This document shows positions 25,519 to 36,192 of a stretch of DNA of 62,664 nt, in pieces. Origin of the DNA: Sulfurovum sp. (GTDB lineage Bacteria; Campylobacterota; Campylobacteria; Campylobacterales; Sulfurovaceae). Below the pieces are notes generated by a model that had not been told where the DNA came from, did not search any database, and saw only the letters and a list, made by a program, of their open reading frames with translations. Location of the stretch: the NCBI GenBank assembly GCA_020721775.1, contig DYLZ01000002.1, positions 1-62,664 on the forward strand. The letters are read 5' to 3'. Made by a program: the position numbers and the translations under genes. Each line of letters opens with the position of its first letter. Positions within the stretch are counted from its first letter, which is position 1.

Positions 25519-27990
25519 TTACTCCTGCTCATTTAAGTTTTCTTCGCCGTTTTCATCCATCTCTTCTTTTGGACATTTGGCGATACTTACAACTTTATCT
25601 TTATTGTCAACATTCACTATTATTACGCCTGATGTGTTTCTGCCGGCTTTTCTTATAGTATCACTATCTACTCTTATCATTTTTCCGATACTGGTCAAAC
25701 ACATCAAGTCTTTGTCCTCTTCAACAAACACAACACCTACAACATCTCCTGTTTTAGGGGTCAGCTTCATAGAAATTACGCCCTTACCTGCCCTGCTTTG
25801 CTCTCTGTATTCACTTGCTGTTGTTCGTTTGCCGATACCTTTTTCACTTACCATCAATATTTCATTTTGTTCATCGTTTATAGTTGTTGCTCCACAAACA
25901 AAATCTCCGGCTATCTTAAATTTGATACCGGTAACTCCTCTAGCCACCCTTCCTATTTCTCTAAGTTCATCAAGTTTAAATCTGATACACATACCTTTTT
26001 TAGTAGCAATAAATAGATATTTCGTCTCGTTTGTTGCTATATGTGTCTCAACAAGTTCATCATTTTCATCCAAATTTATTGCTCTGATGCCGTTGCTTCT
26101 GATATTTGAATACTCACTTAGGTTTGTTCTTTTTACTATGCCGTTTCGTGTGAAAAACACCAAGCTCTTATCTGCGGCAAAATCGGTAGTCGGAATGATA
26201 GCCATGATCTTCTCGTCTGCTTGAAGATTGATAAGATTTACAACCGCTTTTCCTTTTGCAGTTCTGCTGCCTTCAGGTATCTTATAAACTTTCAGCCAGT
26301 ACAACTGCCCTTTATCTGTAACAAACATTAGTGTATCGTGCGTATTTGATATAAAAAATTTCTCTATAAAGTCATCATCATAAGTCGTAACCGCTATCTT
26401 GCCTTTACCGCCTCGATTTTGTTTTTCGTATTGTTTAACCGGAACTCTTTTGATATATCCGCGGTGAGTGATAGTTACCACCATCGGCTCATTTGGAATA
26501 AGATCTTCTATGTCAATATCATCATAATCATCTACTATTTCAGTCAATCTTTTTGTAGTATACCTTTCACCGATCTCAACCAATTCAGCTCTAATGATAC
26601 CGTTTATCATATCTTCGCTTTTTAGAACACTTTCTAAATACTCGATAGTTTTTCTAAGTTCCGCAAGTTCAGTTTCTATCTTTTCTATCTCAAGACCGGT
26701 CAATCTTCTTAGTCTCATTTCTAAAATTGCTTTTGCTTGAATTTCAGATAGAGCAAATCTATTCATTAAGCTTTCTTTTGCTTCATTATCATCACTGCTT
26801 GCTCTAATGATACGAATAACCTCATCTATATTGTCAACTGCTATCTTCAAGCCTTCTAAAATATGAGCTCTTGCTCTTGCTTTTTCAAGATCAAAGATAG
26901 TTCTTCTGATAACTATGGTTTTTCTATGATTAATAAATAGGTCAAAAAGTTCCAATAGATTAAATATTTTTGGCTCTTTATTGATAATCGCAAGCATTAT
27001 TATCCCAAATGTTATTTGCATTTGAGTAGATTTAAACAGATTATTTAAAACTATTTCGCTCATCGCATCACGTTTTAGCTCTATAACAACCCTGATCCCC
27101 TCTCTATCCGACTCATCTCTAAGTTCAGAGATGCCCTCTATCTGCTTATCTTTGACAAGCTGGGCAATATTTTCTATGAGTCTTGATTTATTCACTTGAT
27201 AAGGAAGCTCATCGATAACAATAATCTCTTTATTGGCTTTTTGCTCTATATGAGTTTTTGCTCTTACTTTTATACGGCCTCTTCCTGTCTCATAGGCTTC
27301 ATTGATGCCTTTTTTGCCAAATATAATTCCGCCTGTCGGGAAATCTGGTCCTTGGATGAACTGCTGCAAATCGGCTATTGTCGCATTACTATTGTCTATT
27401 CTATATATAAGGGCTTGGACAAGCTCGTCAAGTCTATGTGGAGGGATATTTGTCGCCATACCGACAGCAATTCCGGAACTGCCGTTCAAAAGAAGATTTG
27501 GAACACGGCTAGGCAATACATCGGGTTCACTCATGCTGTCATCATAGTTTGGAACAAAATCAACAGTATCTTTATCCAGATCTGCAAGAAGTTCTTCTGC
27601 CATCTTTGTCATTCTAGCTTCGGTATATCTCATAGCAGCTGCATTATCGCCGTCAACGGATCCAAAGTTACCTTGTCCGTCGATAAGAGGCACTCTCATA
27701 GAAAAGTCTTGCGCCATTCTAACAAGCGCATCATAAACAGCAGTATCGCCATGTGGATGATATTTACCTATTACATCCCCTACTATACGGGCGGATTTTT
27801 TATAGGCGCTTTTATATCCGAGGTTTAGCTCATTCATTGCGTACAATATACGGCGATGAACCGGCTTAAGCCCATCTCTGGCATCCGGTAAGGCACGGCC
27901 GATAATTACGCTCATTGAGTAGTCAAGATAACTGCTCTTTATGCTATCTTCTATAAGTACTTCTTCTGTATTTTCCGTAAACAAGTTCAT
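25519..27990 (-). CDS. gyrA: DNA gyrase subunit A
   Basis: Breakage-rejoining subunit of gyrase, 823 residues. Catalytic tyrosine in [10 protein letters not shown] (about residue 120). The quinolone-determining region reads [18 protein letters not shown], the Thr form normal in wild-type Campylobacterota. The C-terminal pinwheel has the GyrA box QNRGGKGKI (about 545) and repeats such as [14 protein letters not shown]. The acidic C-terminal tail ends [10 protein letters not shown]. Large open frames on the opposite strand here are shadows. Confidence 0.96.
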   Translation of the reverse strand: MNLFTENTEEVLIEDSIKSSYLDYSMSVIIGRALPDARDGLKPVHRRILYAMNELNLGYKSAYKKSARIVGDVIGKYHPHGDTAVYDALVRMAQDFSMRVPLIDGQGNFGSVDGDNAAAMRYTEARMTKMAEELLADLDKDTVDFVPNYDDSMSEPDVLPSRVPNLLLNGSSGIAVGMATNIPPHRLDELVQALIYRIDNSNATIADLQQFIQGPDFPTGGIIFGKKGINEAYETGRGRIKVRAKTHIEQKANKEIIVIDELPYQVNKSRLIENIAQLVKDKQIEGISELRDESDREGIRVVIELKRDAMSEIVLNNLFKSTQMQITFGIIMLAIINKEPKIFNLLELFDLFINHRKTIVIRRTIFDLEKARARAHILEGLKIAVDNIDEVIRIIRASSDDNEAKESLMNRFALSEIQAKAILEMRLRRLTGLEIEKIETELAELRKTIEYLESVLKSEDMINGIIRAELVEIGERYTTKRLTEIVDDYDDIDIEDLIPNEPMVVTITHRGYIKRVPVKQYEKQNRGGKGKIAVTTYDDDFIEKFFISNTHDTLMFVTDKGQLYWLKVYKIPEGSRTAKGKAVVNLINLQADEKIMAIIPTTDFAADKSLVFFTRNGIVKRTNLSEYSNIRSNGIRAINLDENDELVETHIATNETKYLFIATKKGMCIRFKLDELREIGRVARGVTGIKFKIAGDFVCGATTINDEQNEILMVSEKGIGKRTTASEYREQSRAGKGVISMKLTPKTGDVVGVVFVEEDKDLMCLTSIGKMIRVDSDTIRKAGRNTSGVIIVNVDNKDKVVSIAKCPKEEMDENGEENLNEQE

Positions 27991-28075
27991 CCGACTCCCT
28001 TTATATGACTAAAAAGTTTAAATATTATATCTAAGCGAGGCTTAATCGACTATTGCACTATGTTAGTCTTGTTTT

Positions 28076-28393
28076 TTAATCAAACATCATATTGTAAGGT
28101 CTTGAGAGTTTGGCTGCAAACTCCACCAAACTTATGTTTCTGCCTTCCCGTAAAAACTCTTTGCCACCTAAATATACTATGATAGTCGGAACGCTAAATA
28201 CTCCGACTTGTGAAGCTATCTCGATATTTTCTTCTGTTTTGATATATACCTGTTCAATTTTAGGAAAATTTGTCTCTATGACCTCTTTTACTTTTGGCTT
28301 AAGTGCATCGCATACACCGCAATTCTCGCCACTAAAATACAGCATCACACCATCATGCGTGCCTATAAACTGCTCTAACTCTTCTATATCCAT
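28076..28393 (-). CDS. Thioredoxin-fold protein
   Basis: A 105-residue single thioredoxin fold with active site FSGENCGVCDALKPKV (CxxC at about 25-28) and cis-proline loop VFSVPTIIVYLGGKE. No signal peptide, so cytosolic. CGVC is unlike the CGPC of TrxA, suggesting a specialised thiol reductant. It is transcribed away from yebC, with MITE-like copy 2 starting 20 bases upstream of its ATG, between it and any promoter. Confidence 0.85.
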   Translation of the reverse strand: MDIEELEQFIGTHDGVMLYFSGENCGVCDALKPKVKEVIETNFPKIEQVYIKTEENIEIASQVGVFSVPTIIVYLGGKEFLREGRNISLVEFAAKLSRPYNMMFD

Positions 28394-28412
28394 TTTGCCT
28401 CTTTTAAAATAA

Positions 28413-28519
28413 TTGAATCCTCTGAATAAATACTGATGCCAGGCAGCTCGAAGGCGTTAGCTAGCGAGGTTTCTGTCGTGGCAAACTCTTGGCTTGAATG
28501 GTTTGTTTAGAGGGTTCAA
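28413..28519. repeat. MITE-like hairpin element, copy 2
   Basis: Begins TTGAATCCTCTGAATAAA and ends TTTGTTTAGAGGGTTCAA; the ends are near-perfect inverses. The inner pair GCCA/TGGC and the centre GGCGTTAGCTAGCGAGGTT agree with copy 3. It is about ten bases shorter than copies 1 and 3, lacking GATAGACAATTTT-like sequence in the left arm. It lies in the divergent gap between the thioredoxin gene and yebC. Confidence 0.8.
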
Positions 28520-28556
28520 TTTAAATTATAGCAAAAGAGTATTGAGAGCTTTTAAT

Positions 28557-28658
28557 AAAGTGCATCATGGATATGCAGAATTGATACTTTACTATTCATA
28601 TTTTTACTAAAAGTGCATAATAAATATGCCAAATTGATACTTTACTATGCACTTTTTT
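28557..28658. repeat. Two-unit imperfect tandem repeat with internal hairpin
   Basis: Unit A (28557-28605) and unit B (28610-28658) align over 49 bases; both contain AAAGTGCAT at the start and AATTGATACTTTACTAT in the middle. Unit B also has inverted ends AAAAGTGCATA (28609-28619) and TATGCACTTTT (28646-28656). It is noncoding and shares the gap before yebC with MITE-like copy 2. Function unknown. Confidence 0.7.
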
Positions 28659-28753
28659 CTTTTTAAGGTTCTATTTTGAGATAAATTAACCGTTTATAAA
28701 AAATTTGAATGGCCCAAAAACTCTATAAAAGCGACTCCTAAAGAGCCTCATTG

Positions 28754-28759
28754 TATAAT
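28754..28759 (+). promoter_or_regulatory. yebC -10 box
   Basis: TATAAT 29 bases before the yebC ATG (28788), with an AGGAG ribosome-binding site in between. No clear -35. Confidence 0.55.
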
Positions 28760-28787
28760 ACTATCAAAATATAATCAGGAGAATTTT

Positions 28788-29525
28788 ATGGGAAGAGCCT
28801 TTGAGTATCGTAAAGCGGCCAAAATGAAAAGATGGGGGAATATGTCAAAAGTATTTCCCAAATACAGCAAACTTATAACTATGGCAGCTAAAGACGGAAT
28901 ACCTGATCCGAATCAAAATGCCAAACTTAGAACTATCATCCAAAACGCAAAAGCGGAAAATGTACCAAAAGATGTTATAGAAAATGCGATAAAAAAAGCA
29001 ATAGGTAAAGATGCTGCAGACTTTAAAGAGATTAGATATGAAGCCAAGGGTCCTTACGGTGTTCAGCTTATCATAGAATGCGCAACGGACAATCATACAA
29101 GAACTGTTGCCAATGTCAAAGCAATACTGGTAAGAAATAAAGCCGAGATGCTGACATCCGGAGCGCTTGATTTTATGTTTACCAGAAAAGCTGTTTTTGT
29201 ATTTGATAAAAAAGACGATATGGACTTAGAAGAGCTTGAGCTTGAACTTATAGATTTTGGACTTGAAGAGATCGAAGAAGACATAGAAGCGCAAGAAAAC
29301 GGCGAAGATAAAGCGATCATAAGAATTTACGGTGATTTTACATCTTTTGGAGAACTTAGTCATGCTCTTGAAAAACAAGGCATAGAAGTAAAAAAATCTA
29401 CTCTGGAATATATACCTAATACTCCTATCGAAATAACCGAAGAACAGATGAATGAAGTGGAAGCTTTGATAGAAAAACTTGAAGACGATGAGGATGTGCA
29501 GGTAGTTTATACAAATTTGGCATAA
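28788..29525 (+). CDS. YebC/PmpR family regulatory protein
   Basis: A 245-residue protein of the YebC/TACO1 family: MGRAFEYRKAAKMKRWGNMS at the start, DPNQNAKLRTIIQNAKAENVPKD, then EGYGPxG-like EAKGPYGVQLIIECATDN. Some members bind DNA as regulators; others help ribosomes through difficult proline stretches. The central acidic segment (about 140-170) is typical. The gene ends inside a strong terminator. Confidence 0.92.
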   Translation: MGRAFEYRKAAKMKRWGNMSKVFPKYSKLITMAAKDGIPDPNQNAKLRTIIQNAKAENVPKDVIENAIKKAIGKDAADFKEIRYEAKGPYGVQLIIECATDNHTRTVANVKAILVRNKAEMLTSGALDFMFTRKAVFVFDKKDDMDLEELELELIDFGLEEIEEDIEAQENGEDKAIIRIYGDFTSFGELSHALEKQGIEVKKSTLEYIPNTPIEITEEQMNEVEALIEKLEDDEDVQVVYTNLA

Positions 29526-29546
29526 GCGTAACGCTTATGCTTTTTT
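29520..29546 (+). terminator. Intrinsic terminator of yebC
   Basis: Perfect 9-bp stem GCATAAGCG / CGCTTATGC with loop TAA, followed by six T (29541-29546). The stem includes the yebC stop codon. Confidence 0.9.
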
Positions 29547-29928
29547 AGCTCAATGGCTCTTCGCCAAATCTATTTTCTCCTGATGTACCTTGCAAAGCAA
29601 GCAATACAAGTAGTATAATTCCGCCAACATATGGGATGAAAGATATCAGATACCACCATCCGCTTTTATCCGTATCATGAAGCCTTCTGACTGCTGCGGC
29701 AATATTCGGAACTATCAGCGCTAAAACAACCAACAAAAATACTATTGCTCCAAAACCATTTACTTCTCCTGTTTCATAATTGATTACTCCTCCGGTTACT
29801 AATGTAAGAGCAAGATAAATCAAAAATTGAAACAGCGCAAACCACCAATATTCACTTCTAGATGCTCTGCCGTTAAAGTCGGCATACTTTTGTTTCAAAC
29901 ATGTATTTATAGATTCACCAAATGTCAT
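29545..29928 (-). CDS. DUF805 membrane protein
   Basis: 127 residues with three membrane helices. FNGRASRSEYWWFALFQFLI near residue 20 and AAVRRLHDTDKSGWWYLI near 85 are the DUF805 signatures. The C-terminus GTSGENRFGEEPL is also typical. Family function unknown; often linked to phage or envelope contexts, but nothing here supports that. AAGGAGATC precedes the ATG. Confidence 0.9.
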   Translation of the reverse strand: MTFGESINTCLKQKYADFNGRASRSEYWWFALFQFLIYLALTLVTGGVINYETGEVNGFGAIVFLLVVLALIVPNIAAAVRRLHDTDKSGWWYLISFIPYVGGIILLVLLALQGTSGENRFGEEPLS

Positions 29929-30067
29929 ATGATCTCCTTATGTTAGTGTATATTTGAATTGTAGTTTAATAATACTTAATAAGATATTGTAAAAAAATGA
30001 TAAAGATAGTATTGTTTTGTAGAAAATATTTTAAAATAAGAAGTGCAGGCAAACATGAACACTAAAA

Positions 30068-31663
30068 TCAGTGTCCATATTCCTCAACGAAAGCCTCATA
30101 ATTGCCTTCAAAATCAAGCAGGCTTCCGTCAGGAAGTATCTTGATGATACGATTTGCAAAAGCGTCAATCAACTCACGGTCATGAGTTATACATATAACT
30201 CCGCCCTGATATTTATATAGTGCTTCACCAAGTGCGATAATAGCCTCAAGGTCAAGGTGATTGTTCGGCTCATCAAGAACTAAAAAGTTTGCGCTATCCA
30301 TCATCATACGACTAAGCATCAAGCGATGTTTTTCTCCACCGCTGCAAGCGCTTACTTTTTTTGTCTGCTCTTCGCCGGTAAATAACATTCTTCCCAAACA
30401 TTTTCTTATCTCGTCTATATGCCATTTTGGATCAAAATTTTGCACCCATTGAGGCAAGATATCGTCTCCTTGAATAATGTCTGTAGTATTTTGAGGAAAA
30501 TAAGTTGTGTGTACTGTTTGTCCCCAGTTAAATTTTCCGCTTGTCGGTTTGAGTTTGCCCATAAGAATTTCAACCAATGTAGTTTTACCTGCTCCGTTTG
30601 AGCCTATCAAAGCAACTTTATCACCCTTTTTAAGCTTAAATGAAATATTTTTAAGAGCCTCTACATCTCCGTAATTATGACAAATATTTTCAACTTCAAG
30701 CACTTCATTTCCAATCTCTCTATTTGATTTAAATACTATAGAGGGTTCTCTTCTTGAAGATATCTTAACTTCAGCTATATCAAGCTTATCTAGCTGCTTT
30801 TGACGGCTTGTAGCCTGTTTCGCTTTTGAAGCATTCGCGCTAAATCTCGCTATAAATTTCTCCAGTTCGGCTTTCTCTTTTAAAGATTTATCTCTTTCTG
30901 CTTGAGCTTGTTTTGCAATCAAATTTGCAGCTATATACCAATCGTCATAATTACCCGTAAATTCCCTGATATTTTGAAAATCAAGATCAAGTATATGAGT
31001 AGCTACAGCATTAATGAAGTGTCTGTCATGCGAGATAACAAGTAGTGTTCCTTCGTGTCGTTGAAGCTCATTTTCAAGCCAACTGATAGTTTCGATATCG
31101 AGGTTATTTGTCGGCTCATCCAGAAGCAGTATGTCAGGCTTCAAAAACAGTACTTGGGCAAGAAGAATTTTAAATTTATCGCCGCCGGTAAGTGAACTCA
31201 TAAGATCATCATGTTGTGAAGCCGGAAACCCGAGAGCTTCTAGAAGCTTTTCTATTTTAACATCACTCTCATAGGTCGGATCTTCGTCTGCACATATCAT
31301 CTCAAGCTCTGCAAGACGATTGTTTACTTCATCACTTTCAAAGTCGCCCTCCATATAAAGCCGCTCTTTTTCTTTTTGGGCATCATAAAGTTTTTTATTG
31401 CCATAAAGAACTGCATCCCGAAGTGTAAAATTTTCGAAAGCATATTGATTTTGCCCAAGAACGCCCAACTTTAAACCAGGCTGAATATGAACTTCACCTT
31501 CACTTGGTTCAATTTCACCTGATAGAATTTTAATAAATGTTGATTTTCCGGCCCCATTCGCTCCTATCAAACCATATCTTTTTCCTGCATCAAGCGTTAT
31601 ATTTATTTTATCAAACAATACCCTCTTGCCGTATCTTTGAGTTAAATTTACTGTAGATAACAA
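30068..31663 (-). CDS. ABC-F family ATPase (YbiT-like)
   Basis: 531 residues with two ABC domains and no membrane part. Walker A loops GANGAGKST (about 37) and GSNGAGKTT (about 355); signatures LTGGDKFK and CSGGEKHR; Walker B LLLDEPTNNLD and LVLDEPNNHLD. The P-site tRNA-interaction linker lies around 240-300 (many Lys/Ala). ABC-F proteins act on ribosomes. The degenerate first signature LTGGD and the order resemble Escherichia coli YbiT. Confidence 0.9.
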   Translation of the reverse strand: MLSTVNLTQRYGKRVLFDKINITLDAGKRYGLIGANGAGKSTFIKILSGEIEPSEGEVHIQPGLKLGVLGQNQYAFENFTLRDAVLYGNKKLYDAQKEKERLYMEGDFESDEVNNRLAELEMICADEDPTYESDVKIEKLLEALGFPASQHDDLMSSLTGGDKFKILLAQVLFLKPDILLLDEPTNNLDIETISWLENELQRHEGTLLVISHDRHFINAVATHILDLDFQNIREFTGNYDDWYIAANLIAKQAQAERDKSLKEKAELEKFIARFSANASKAKQATSRQKQLDKLDIAEVKISSRREPSIVFKSNREIGNEVLEVENICHNYGDVEALKNISFKLKKGDKVALIGSNGAGKTTLVEILMGKLKPTSGKFNWGQTVHTTYFPQNTTDIIQGDDILPQWVQNFDPKWHIDEIRKCLGRMLFTGEEQTKKVSACSGGEKHRLMLSRMMMDSANFLVLDEPNNHLDLEAIIALGEALYKYQGGVICITHDRELIDAFANRIIKILPDGSLLDFEGNYEAFVEEYGH

Positions 31664-31719
31664 AACAATCCCTTACATTATATTTTGTGCGTATTTTATC
31701 CAAAAGAGATAAATTTTTC

Positions 31720-32247
31720 TCAACCTCTTGCTATATCATAGTTTCTAGGTATTATGCATTTTAGATTTTCGCTCGGGATGCTTCTGTTTTTATATTTTAT
31801 GCCGGTAAAATTTATAGTAACTTTGTTGTCCAGATCATCAACATAGAAAACCTGCAACAACTTGCCATTGCTGTTTAATTTTATATTGTAATTCTTTTTC
31901 TGATATTTTGCGCTAAATATCCCATTTGGTTCTTTTTTGGCGCTTTTTAACACTTCAGGCAAATTGAAACCTTTATTGATAGTATAAAAAGATACCTGCT
32001 CCAGATCATTATCAACTATAACAACTTCTTTTCCATTTGTACAAACCTCTTTTTTGGTTGGGGATGAATATATCCACTTAAGAAGCGATCTGTCAGAGTA
32101 AAGCACTCTGCCCTTGTATGTTATTTTTTTATTTTTAGGAGAAATGATCTCTTGAGTAAAACTCGAGTCAAATGCCATAGGCAGCTTGATACCGTCTGCG
32201 CCTAGAAACATTGTAAAAAATAATAAAAATAAAAATTTAAATTTCAT
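31720..32247 (-). CDS. lolA: Outer-membrane lipoprotein carrier protein
   Basis: Periplasmic chaperone moving lipoproteins from the inner membrane to the outer. 175 residues with a signal peptide (hydrophobic LFLLFFTMFLGADG, cleaved near 18). SSFTQEIISPKNKKITYKGR and LKWIYSSPTKKEVCTNGKEV match the LolA half-barrel. It is divergent from secA and near the lolC/E-like gene, a neighbourhood also seen in Campylobacter. Confidence 0.85.
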   Translation of the reverse strand: MKFKFLFLLFFTMFLGADGIKLPMAFDSSFTQEIISPKNKKITYKGRVLYSDRSLLKWIYSSPTKKEVCTNGKEVVIVDNDLEQVSFYTINKGFNLPEVLKSAKKEPNGIFSAKYQKKNYNIKLNSNGKLLQVFYVDDLDNKVTINFTGIKYKNRSIPSENLKCIIPRNYDIARG

Positions 32248-32378
32248 TTATAGTCCTAATATTATTTTATAGTTGCAAATTATTATAAAAAATTGTGAAA
32301 TAATAGCGTAACAATAATTTTACATTTTTTTGGTAAAATACTTACAAATTATACAAAATATAAATTAAACGGATAGAT

Positions 32379-34979
32379 ATGTTGAGCATCTTAAACAAAA
32401 TTTTTGGAACACAAAATGATAAAAAAGTAAAAAAACTGCTAAAGAGAGTTGAGAAGATAAATGCTTTAGAAAAAAACTATTTAGATCTTAGTGACGATGA
32501 ACTTAAAAATGCTTTTTTTGAATTGAAAAGAAGTGTCCAATCAGGCGAAAAAACAATGGATGATGCGTTAGAAGAGTCATTTGCAATAACAAGAGAGGCA
32601 AGTAAAAGAGTTTTAGGCATGAGACATTTTGATGTGCAGCTTGTAGGCGGACTTGTTTTGCATCAAGGCAATGTAGCAGAGATGAAAACCGGCGAAGGAA
32701 AGACGCTTGTCGCAACACTTGCTGTTGTTTTAAATGCGATGAGCGGCAAAGGGGTTCATGTAGTTACGGTAAATGACTACCTGGCAAAAAGAGACTCTGA
32801 GCAAATGGGCAAACTGTATGAATTTTTGGGCTATAGCACAGGTTGTATAATATCAGGGCAATATGATGATTTCACCAGAAAAGCGCAATATCATGCCGAC
32901 ATAACATATGGCACAAATAATGAATTTGGCTTTGACTATCTTAGAGACAATATGAAAGTAAGAGCGGAGGAGAAAGTTCAAAGAGAACATAACTTCGCTA
33001 TTATTGATGAAGTTGACTCTATTTTAATCGATGAAGCAAGAACACCTCTGATAATATCCGGACCTGCCAGAAGAGATCAAAAACACTATGAAAGAGCAAA
33101 TCAAGTAGCTCTTCAAATGATACGCGGAGAAAGAAAAGAGACAAAACCGGGTGAACCTGAAAAGATAACGGGTGATTTTATAGTTGATGAAAAAAACAGA
33201 GTTATAATAATGACGGAAGACGGTCTTAGTAAAGCTCAAGAGTTATTTGGTGTAGATAATTTATATAGTTTAGAAAATGCATCTCTTTCTCATTACTTGG
33301 AACAAGCTTTAAAGGCTCATTATTTATTTGAAAAAGATGTTGATTATGTGATAAAAGACGGTGAAATTATAATCGTTGATGAATTCACAGGAAGACTTAG
33401 TGAAGGAAGAAGGTATAGCGAAGGGCTGCATCAGGCTCTTGAAGCAAAAGAAGGCGTTTCTATTAAAGAAGAGAGTCAAACTCTGGCTGAAATTACATAT
33501 CAAAACTATTTTAGAACATACAATAAACTTGCGGGGATGACAGGAACGGCTCAAACTGAAGCTAGCGAATTTGCCCAAATATACAATCTTGATGTTATAT
33601 CCATTCCTACAAATGTTCCCATAAGAAGAATCGATAAAAATGACCTTATCTACAATACGGAAAGAGAAAAACTGGATGCTGTTATAAAAAAGGTCAAAGA
33701 GCTTCACCAAAAAGGACAGCCCGTTCTGATAGGAACCGCATCGATCGAAAAAAGTGAAATAATACACGAAAGGCTTAAAAAAGAGAAAATACCTCATAAT
33801 GTGCTTAATGCAAAAAACCATGAGCAAGAAGCGCAGATCATCATGCAAGCCGGAGTGCGAGGAGCTGTAACGGTTGCTACAAATATGGCGGGCCGTGGTG
33901 TTGATATAAAGATAACAAACGAAGTAAAAGAACTTGGAGGTCTTTATATACTCGGTACTGAAAGGCACGAAAGCAGAAGGATAGATAATCAGCTAAGAGG
34001 AAGAAGCGGAAGACAAGGAGATCCCGGTGAGAGCCAATTTTACCTAAGTTTAGATGATAATCTTTTAAGAATTTTCGGTGGCGAAAAGATCAGAAAGATC
34101 ATGAACAAGATAGGCGTTAAAGAAGGTGACTTTATAGATTCCAAGCTTGTTACAAGAAGTGTCGAAAAGGCTCAAAAGAAAGTTGAAAATATGCATTATG
34201 AATCAAGAAAGCATATATTGGAATATGATGATGTAGCAAATCATCAAAGAAAAGCCATATATGGTTTTAGAGATCAACTTTTAGATCTAAATTTTGATAT
34301 TGCATCAAAAATTAAAGAAAATAGAGTGGAATATCTAAATCATTTGTTGTATGAATGTGATATAGACCAAGCGATGGATGAATCAGAGTTTAATATTGAA
34401 AAACTTCAACTTCTCCTTCAAGAGGAGCTTATGTTCGCTACAGACATAAATGCACTAAAAAATAAAAACTATGACGAATTAAGCAGTTTTATATTTGCAA
34501 AAATCACTACTCAATACGAGGCAAAAATGTCCGGCCTTGCAAAAGAACAAAGAGATGAGATAGAAAGAATACTCTATCTTCAAATTCTTGATAAAGAGTG
34601 GAGAGAACACTTATATGAAATGGATACTCTTAAAACTGGCATAGGTCTAAGAGGATACAATCAAAAAGATCCGCTTACGGAATATAAACAAGAGAGTTAT
34701 CGGCTTTTCTCGGACCTTATCAATAGAATAAAATTTGAAGCCGTAAAAACTTTACAGATCATCCAATTGGACTTTTTAAATGAAACGGATGAACACGAAC
34801 AGATAGAAAATATAAAAGATGAAATGTCGCAGGAGATAAATTTGTCACAAAACAACTCAAATAGACCTTTAAACGCAACTAAAAAACCAAAAAGAAACGA
34901 TGAGTGTCCTTGTGGCAGCGGGAAAAAATATAAAAATTGCTGTGGAACAAGCGGGCCTAAAAAAGGCTTGCTTGCATAA
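32379..34979 (+). CDS. secA: Preprotein translocase ATPase
   Basis: Motor of the Sec system, 866 residues. Walker [14 protein letters not shown] (about 104-116); DEAD-type [39 protein letters not shown] typed here in part, [16 protein letters not shown]; helicase-II [18 protein letters not shown]-terminal zinc motif [13 protein letters not shown] for SecB/ribosome contact. The stop overlaps the start of the next permease gene by one base (TAATG). Confidence 0.96.
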   Translation: MLSILNKIFGTQNDKKVKKLLKRVEKINALEKNYLDLSDDELKNAFFELKRSVQSGEKTMDDALEESFAITREASKRVLGMRHFDVQLVGGLVLHQGNVAEMKTGEGKTLVATLAVVLNAMSGKGVHVVTVNDYLAKRDSEQMGKLYEFLGYSTGCIISGQYDDFTRKAQYHADITYGTNNEFGFDYLRDNMKVRAEEKVQREHNFAIIDEVDSILIDEARTPLIISGPARRDQKHYERANQVALQMIRGERKETKPGEPEKITGDFIVDEKNRVIIMTEDGLSKAQELFGVDNLYSLENASLSHYLEQALKAHYLFEKDVDYVIKDGEIIIVDEFTGRLSEGRRYSEGLHQALEAKEGVSIKEESQTLAEITYQNYFRTYNKLAGMTGTAQTEASEFAQIYNLDVISIPTNVPIRRIDKNDLIYNTEREKLDAVIKKVKELHQKGQPVLIGTASIEKSEIIHERLKKEKIPHNVLNAKNHEQEAQIIMQAGVRGAVTVATNMAGRGVDIKITNEVKELGGLYILGTERHESRRIDNQLRGRSGRQGDPGESQFYLSLDDNLLRIFGGEKIRKIMNKIGVKEGDFIDSKLVTRSVEKAQKKVENMHYESRKHILEYDDVANHQRKAIYGFRDQLLDLNFDIASKIKENRVEYLNHLLYECDIDQAMDESEFNIEKLQLLLQEELMFATDINALKNKNYDELSSFIFAKITTQYEAKMSGLAKEQRDEIERILYLQILDKEWREHLYEMDTLKTGIGLRGYNQKDPLTEYKQESYRLFSDLINRIKFEAVKTLQIIQLDFLNETDEHEQIENIKDEMSQEINLSQNNSNRPLNATKKPKRNDECPCGSGKKYKNCCGTSGPKKGLLA

Positions 34980-36184
34980 TGAATAAAAATAATTTATTTA
35001 TAAATTTCATTATAAGGCATTACTTAAAATATGACCGCGATAATCCGTTCATATTTATAGCGGCCATCTTGGCTTATCTTGGCATTGCGGCAGGTGTAAT
35101 GGTACTAATGCTGGCAATGGGAATAATGAACGGAACTCAAAAAGAGTTTGAAAAAAAACTTTTCGTAATGAATTACCCCCTAACTATAACATCCATTATC
35201 CCAAATACAATAGATGATAACCTGATATCAAATCTTCAAAAGAACTTTCCTGACTTAAAATTTAGCCCATACTACACAAGCCAAATAATAAGCAAAAACG
35301 AATCGCTTGTCCAAGGCGCTCTTTTGTACGGTGTTGATTTCGCAAAAGAAGGTGCCATAAATGAGGTATTTAAAAAAGCAAACTCTACGGCGGACATTCC
35401 TTTTAAGATCGTTATCGGTGATGGACTTGCAAATGAAATGAATGTATCAACGGGCAACAAAATAACCCTCTATTTTTCAGAACAGCAGGCAATAGGATTT
35501 GACACTATGCCTTTGCAAAAAAGATTTATGATAGACGGTGTTTTTAAAAGCGGGTTGAAAGCTTATGACAAAGCGATAATATACACCACACTTGAAGCAT
35601 TTGAGAAAATACTAGATAGACAAAAAGGTCTGTATGACGGAATTCACATATACGCCAAAAATCCGATGAGTGCCATAAAAGAGATAGAGCCTACTCTTCC
35701 CGAAGGTGTTATTATTGAGGGATGGTGGCAGCAAAACGGTAGTTTTTTTGCCGCAATGCAAATGGAAAAAAAGGCTCTATTTCTAGTTCTTTTACTTATT
35801 ATACTTGTTGCGTCACTAAATATAATATCATCCCTTTTGATGACTGTTATGAGCAGAAGAAGCGAAATAGCGCTTCTAAGAACACTTGGAGCTACAAAAG
35901 CAGAAATACGCAGTATATTTTTTAGACTTGGTCTTATAGTCGGAATTAGTGGGCTTATAACAGGCTCTATACTTGGGATAATAGGCAAATGGATACTTGA
36001 ACATTTCGATATCATCACATTACCTGAAGATGTATATGGTACAACCAAACTTCCGATAGATTTGATGTTTAGCGACTATCTTATGATAATAATAGGAACT
36101 GTCGTAATAGTGATAATATCCTCACTGTATCCGGCTAGAAAAGCATCCCAAATAGACCCGGTAACCGTTCTTAGAAACGAATAA
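34979..36184 (+). CDS. Lipoprotein-releasing ABC permease (LolC/LolE/LolF-like)
   Basis: 401 residues: one membrane helix near 27-50, a large periplasmic domain (about 50-260), then three helices with the FtsX-type core (MTVMSRRSEIALLRTLGATK, cytoplasmic coupling helix). It is the membrane part of the Lol lipoprotein release transporter, with LolD expected elsewhere. The C-terminus SSLYPARKASQIDPVTVLRNE is diagnostic. It overlaps the secA stop and is eight bases before mltG. Confidence 0.88.
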   Translation: MNKNNLFINFIIRHYLKYDRDNPFIFIAAILAYLGIAAGVMVLMLAMGIMNGTQKEFEKKLFVMNYPLTITSIIPNTIDDNLISNLQKNFPDLKFSPYYTSQIISKNESLVQGALLYGVDFAKEGAINEVFKKANSTADIPFKIVIGDGLANEMNVSTGNKITLYFSEQQAIGFDTMPLQKRFMIDGVFKSGLKAYDKAIIYTTLEAFEKILDRQKGLYDGIHIYAKNPMSAIKEIEPTLPEGVIIEGWWQQNGSFFAAMQMEKKALFLVLLLIILVASLNIISSLLMTVMSRRSEIALLRTLGATKAEIRSIFFRLGLIVGISGLITGSILGIIGKWILEHFDIITLPEDVYGTTKLPIDLMFSDYLMIIIGTVVIVIISSLYPARKASQIDPVTVLRNE

Positions 36185-36192
36185 GGACAGCG

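Noticed and set aside
25226-26224. 332-codon plus-strand frame opposite asd and gyrA
   Set aside because: Low-complexity Ser/Thr/Phe-rich product, entirely opposite strongly conserved genes; a shadow frame.
27196-27828. 210-codon plus-strand frame opposite gyrA
   Set aside because: Opposite the conserved breakage-rejoining domain of gyrA, with no start signal; a shadow frame.
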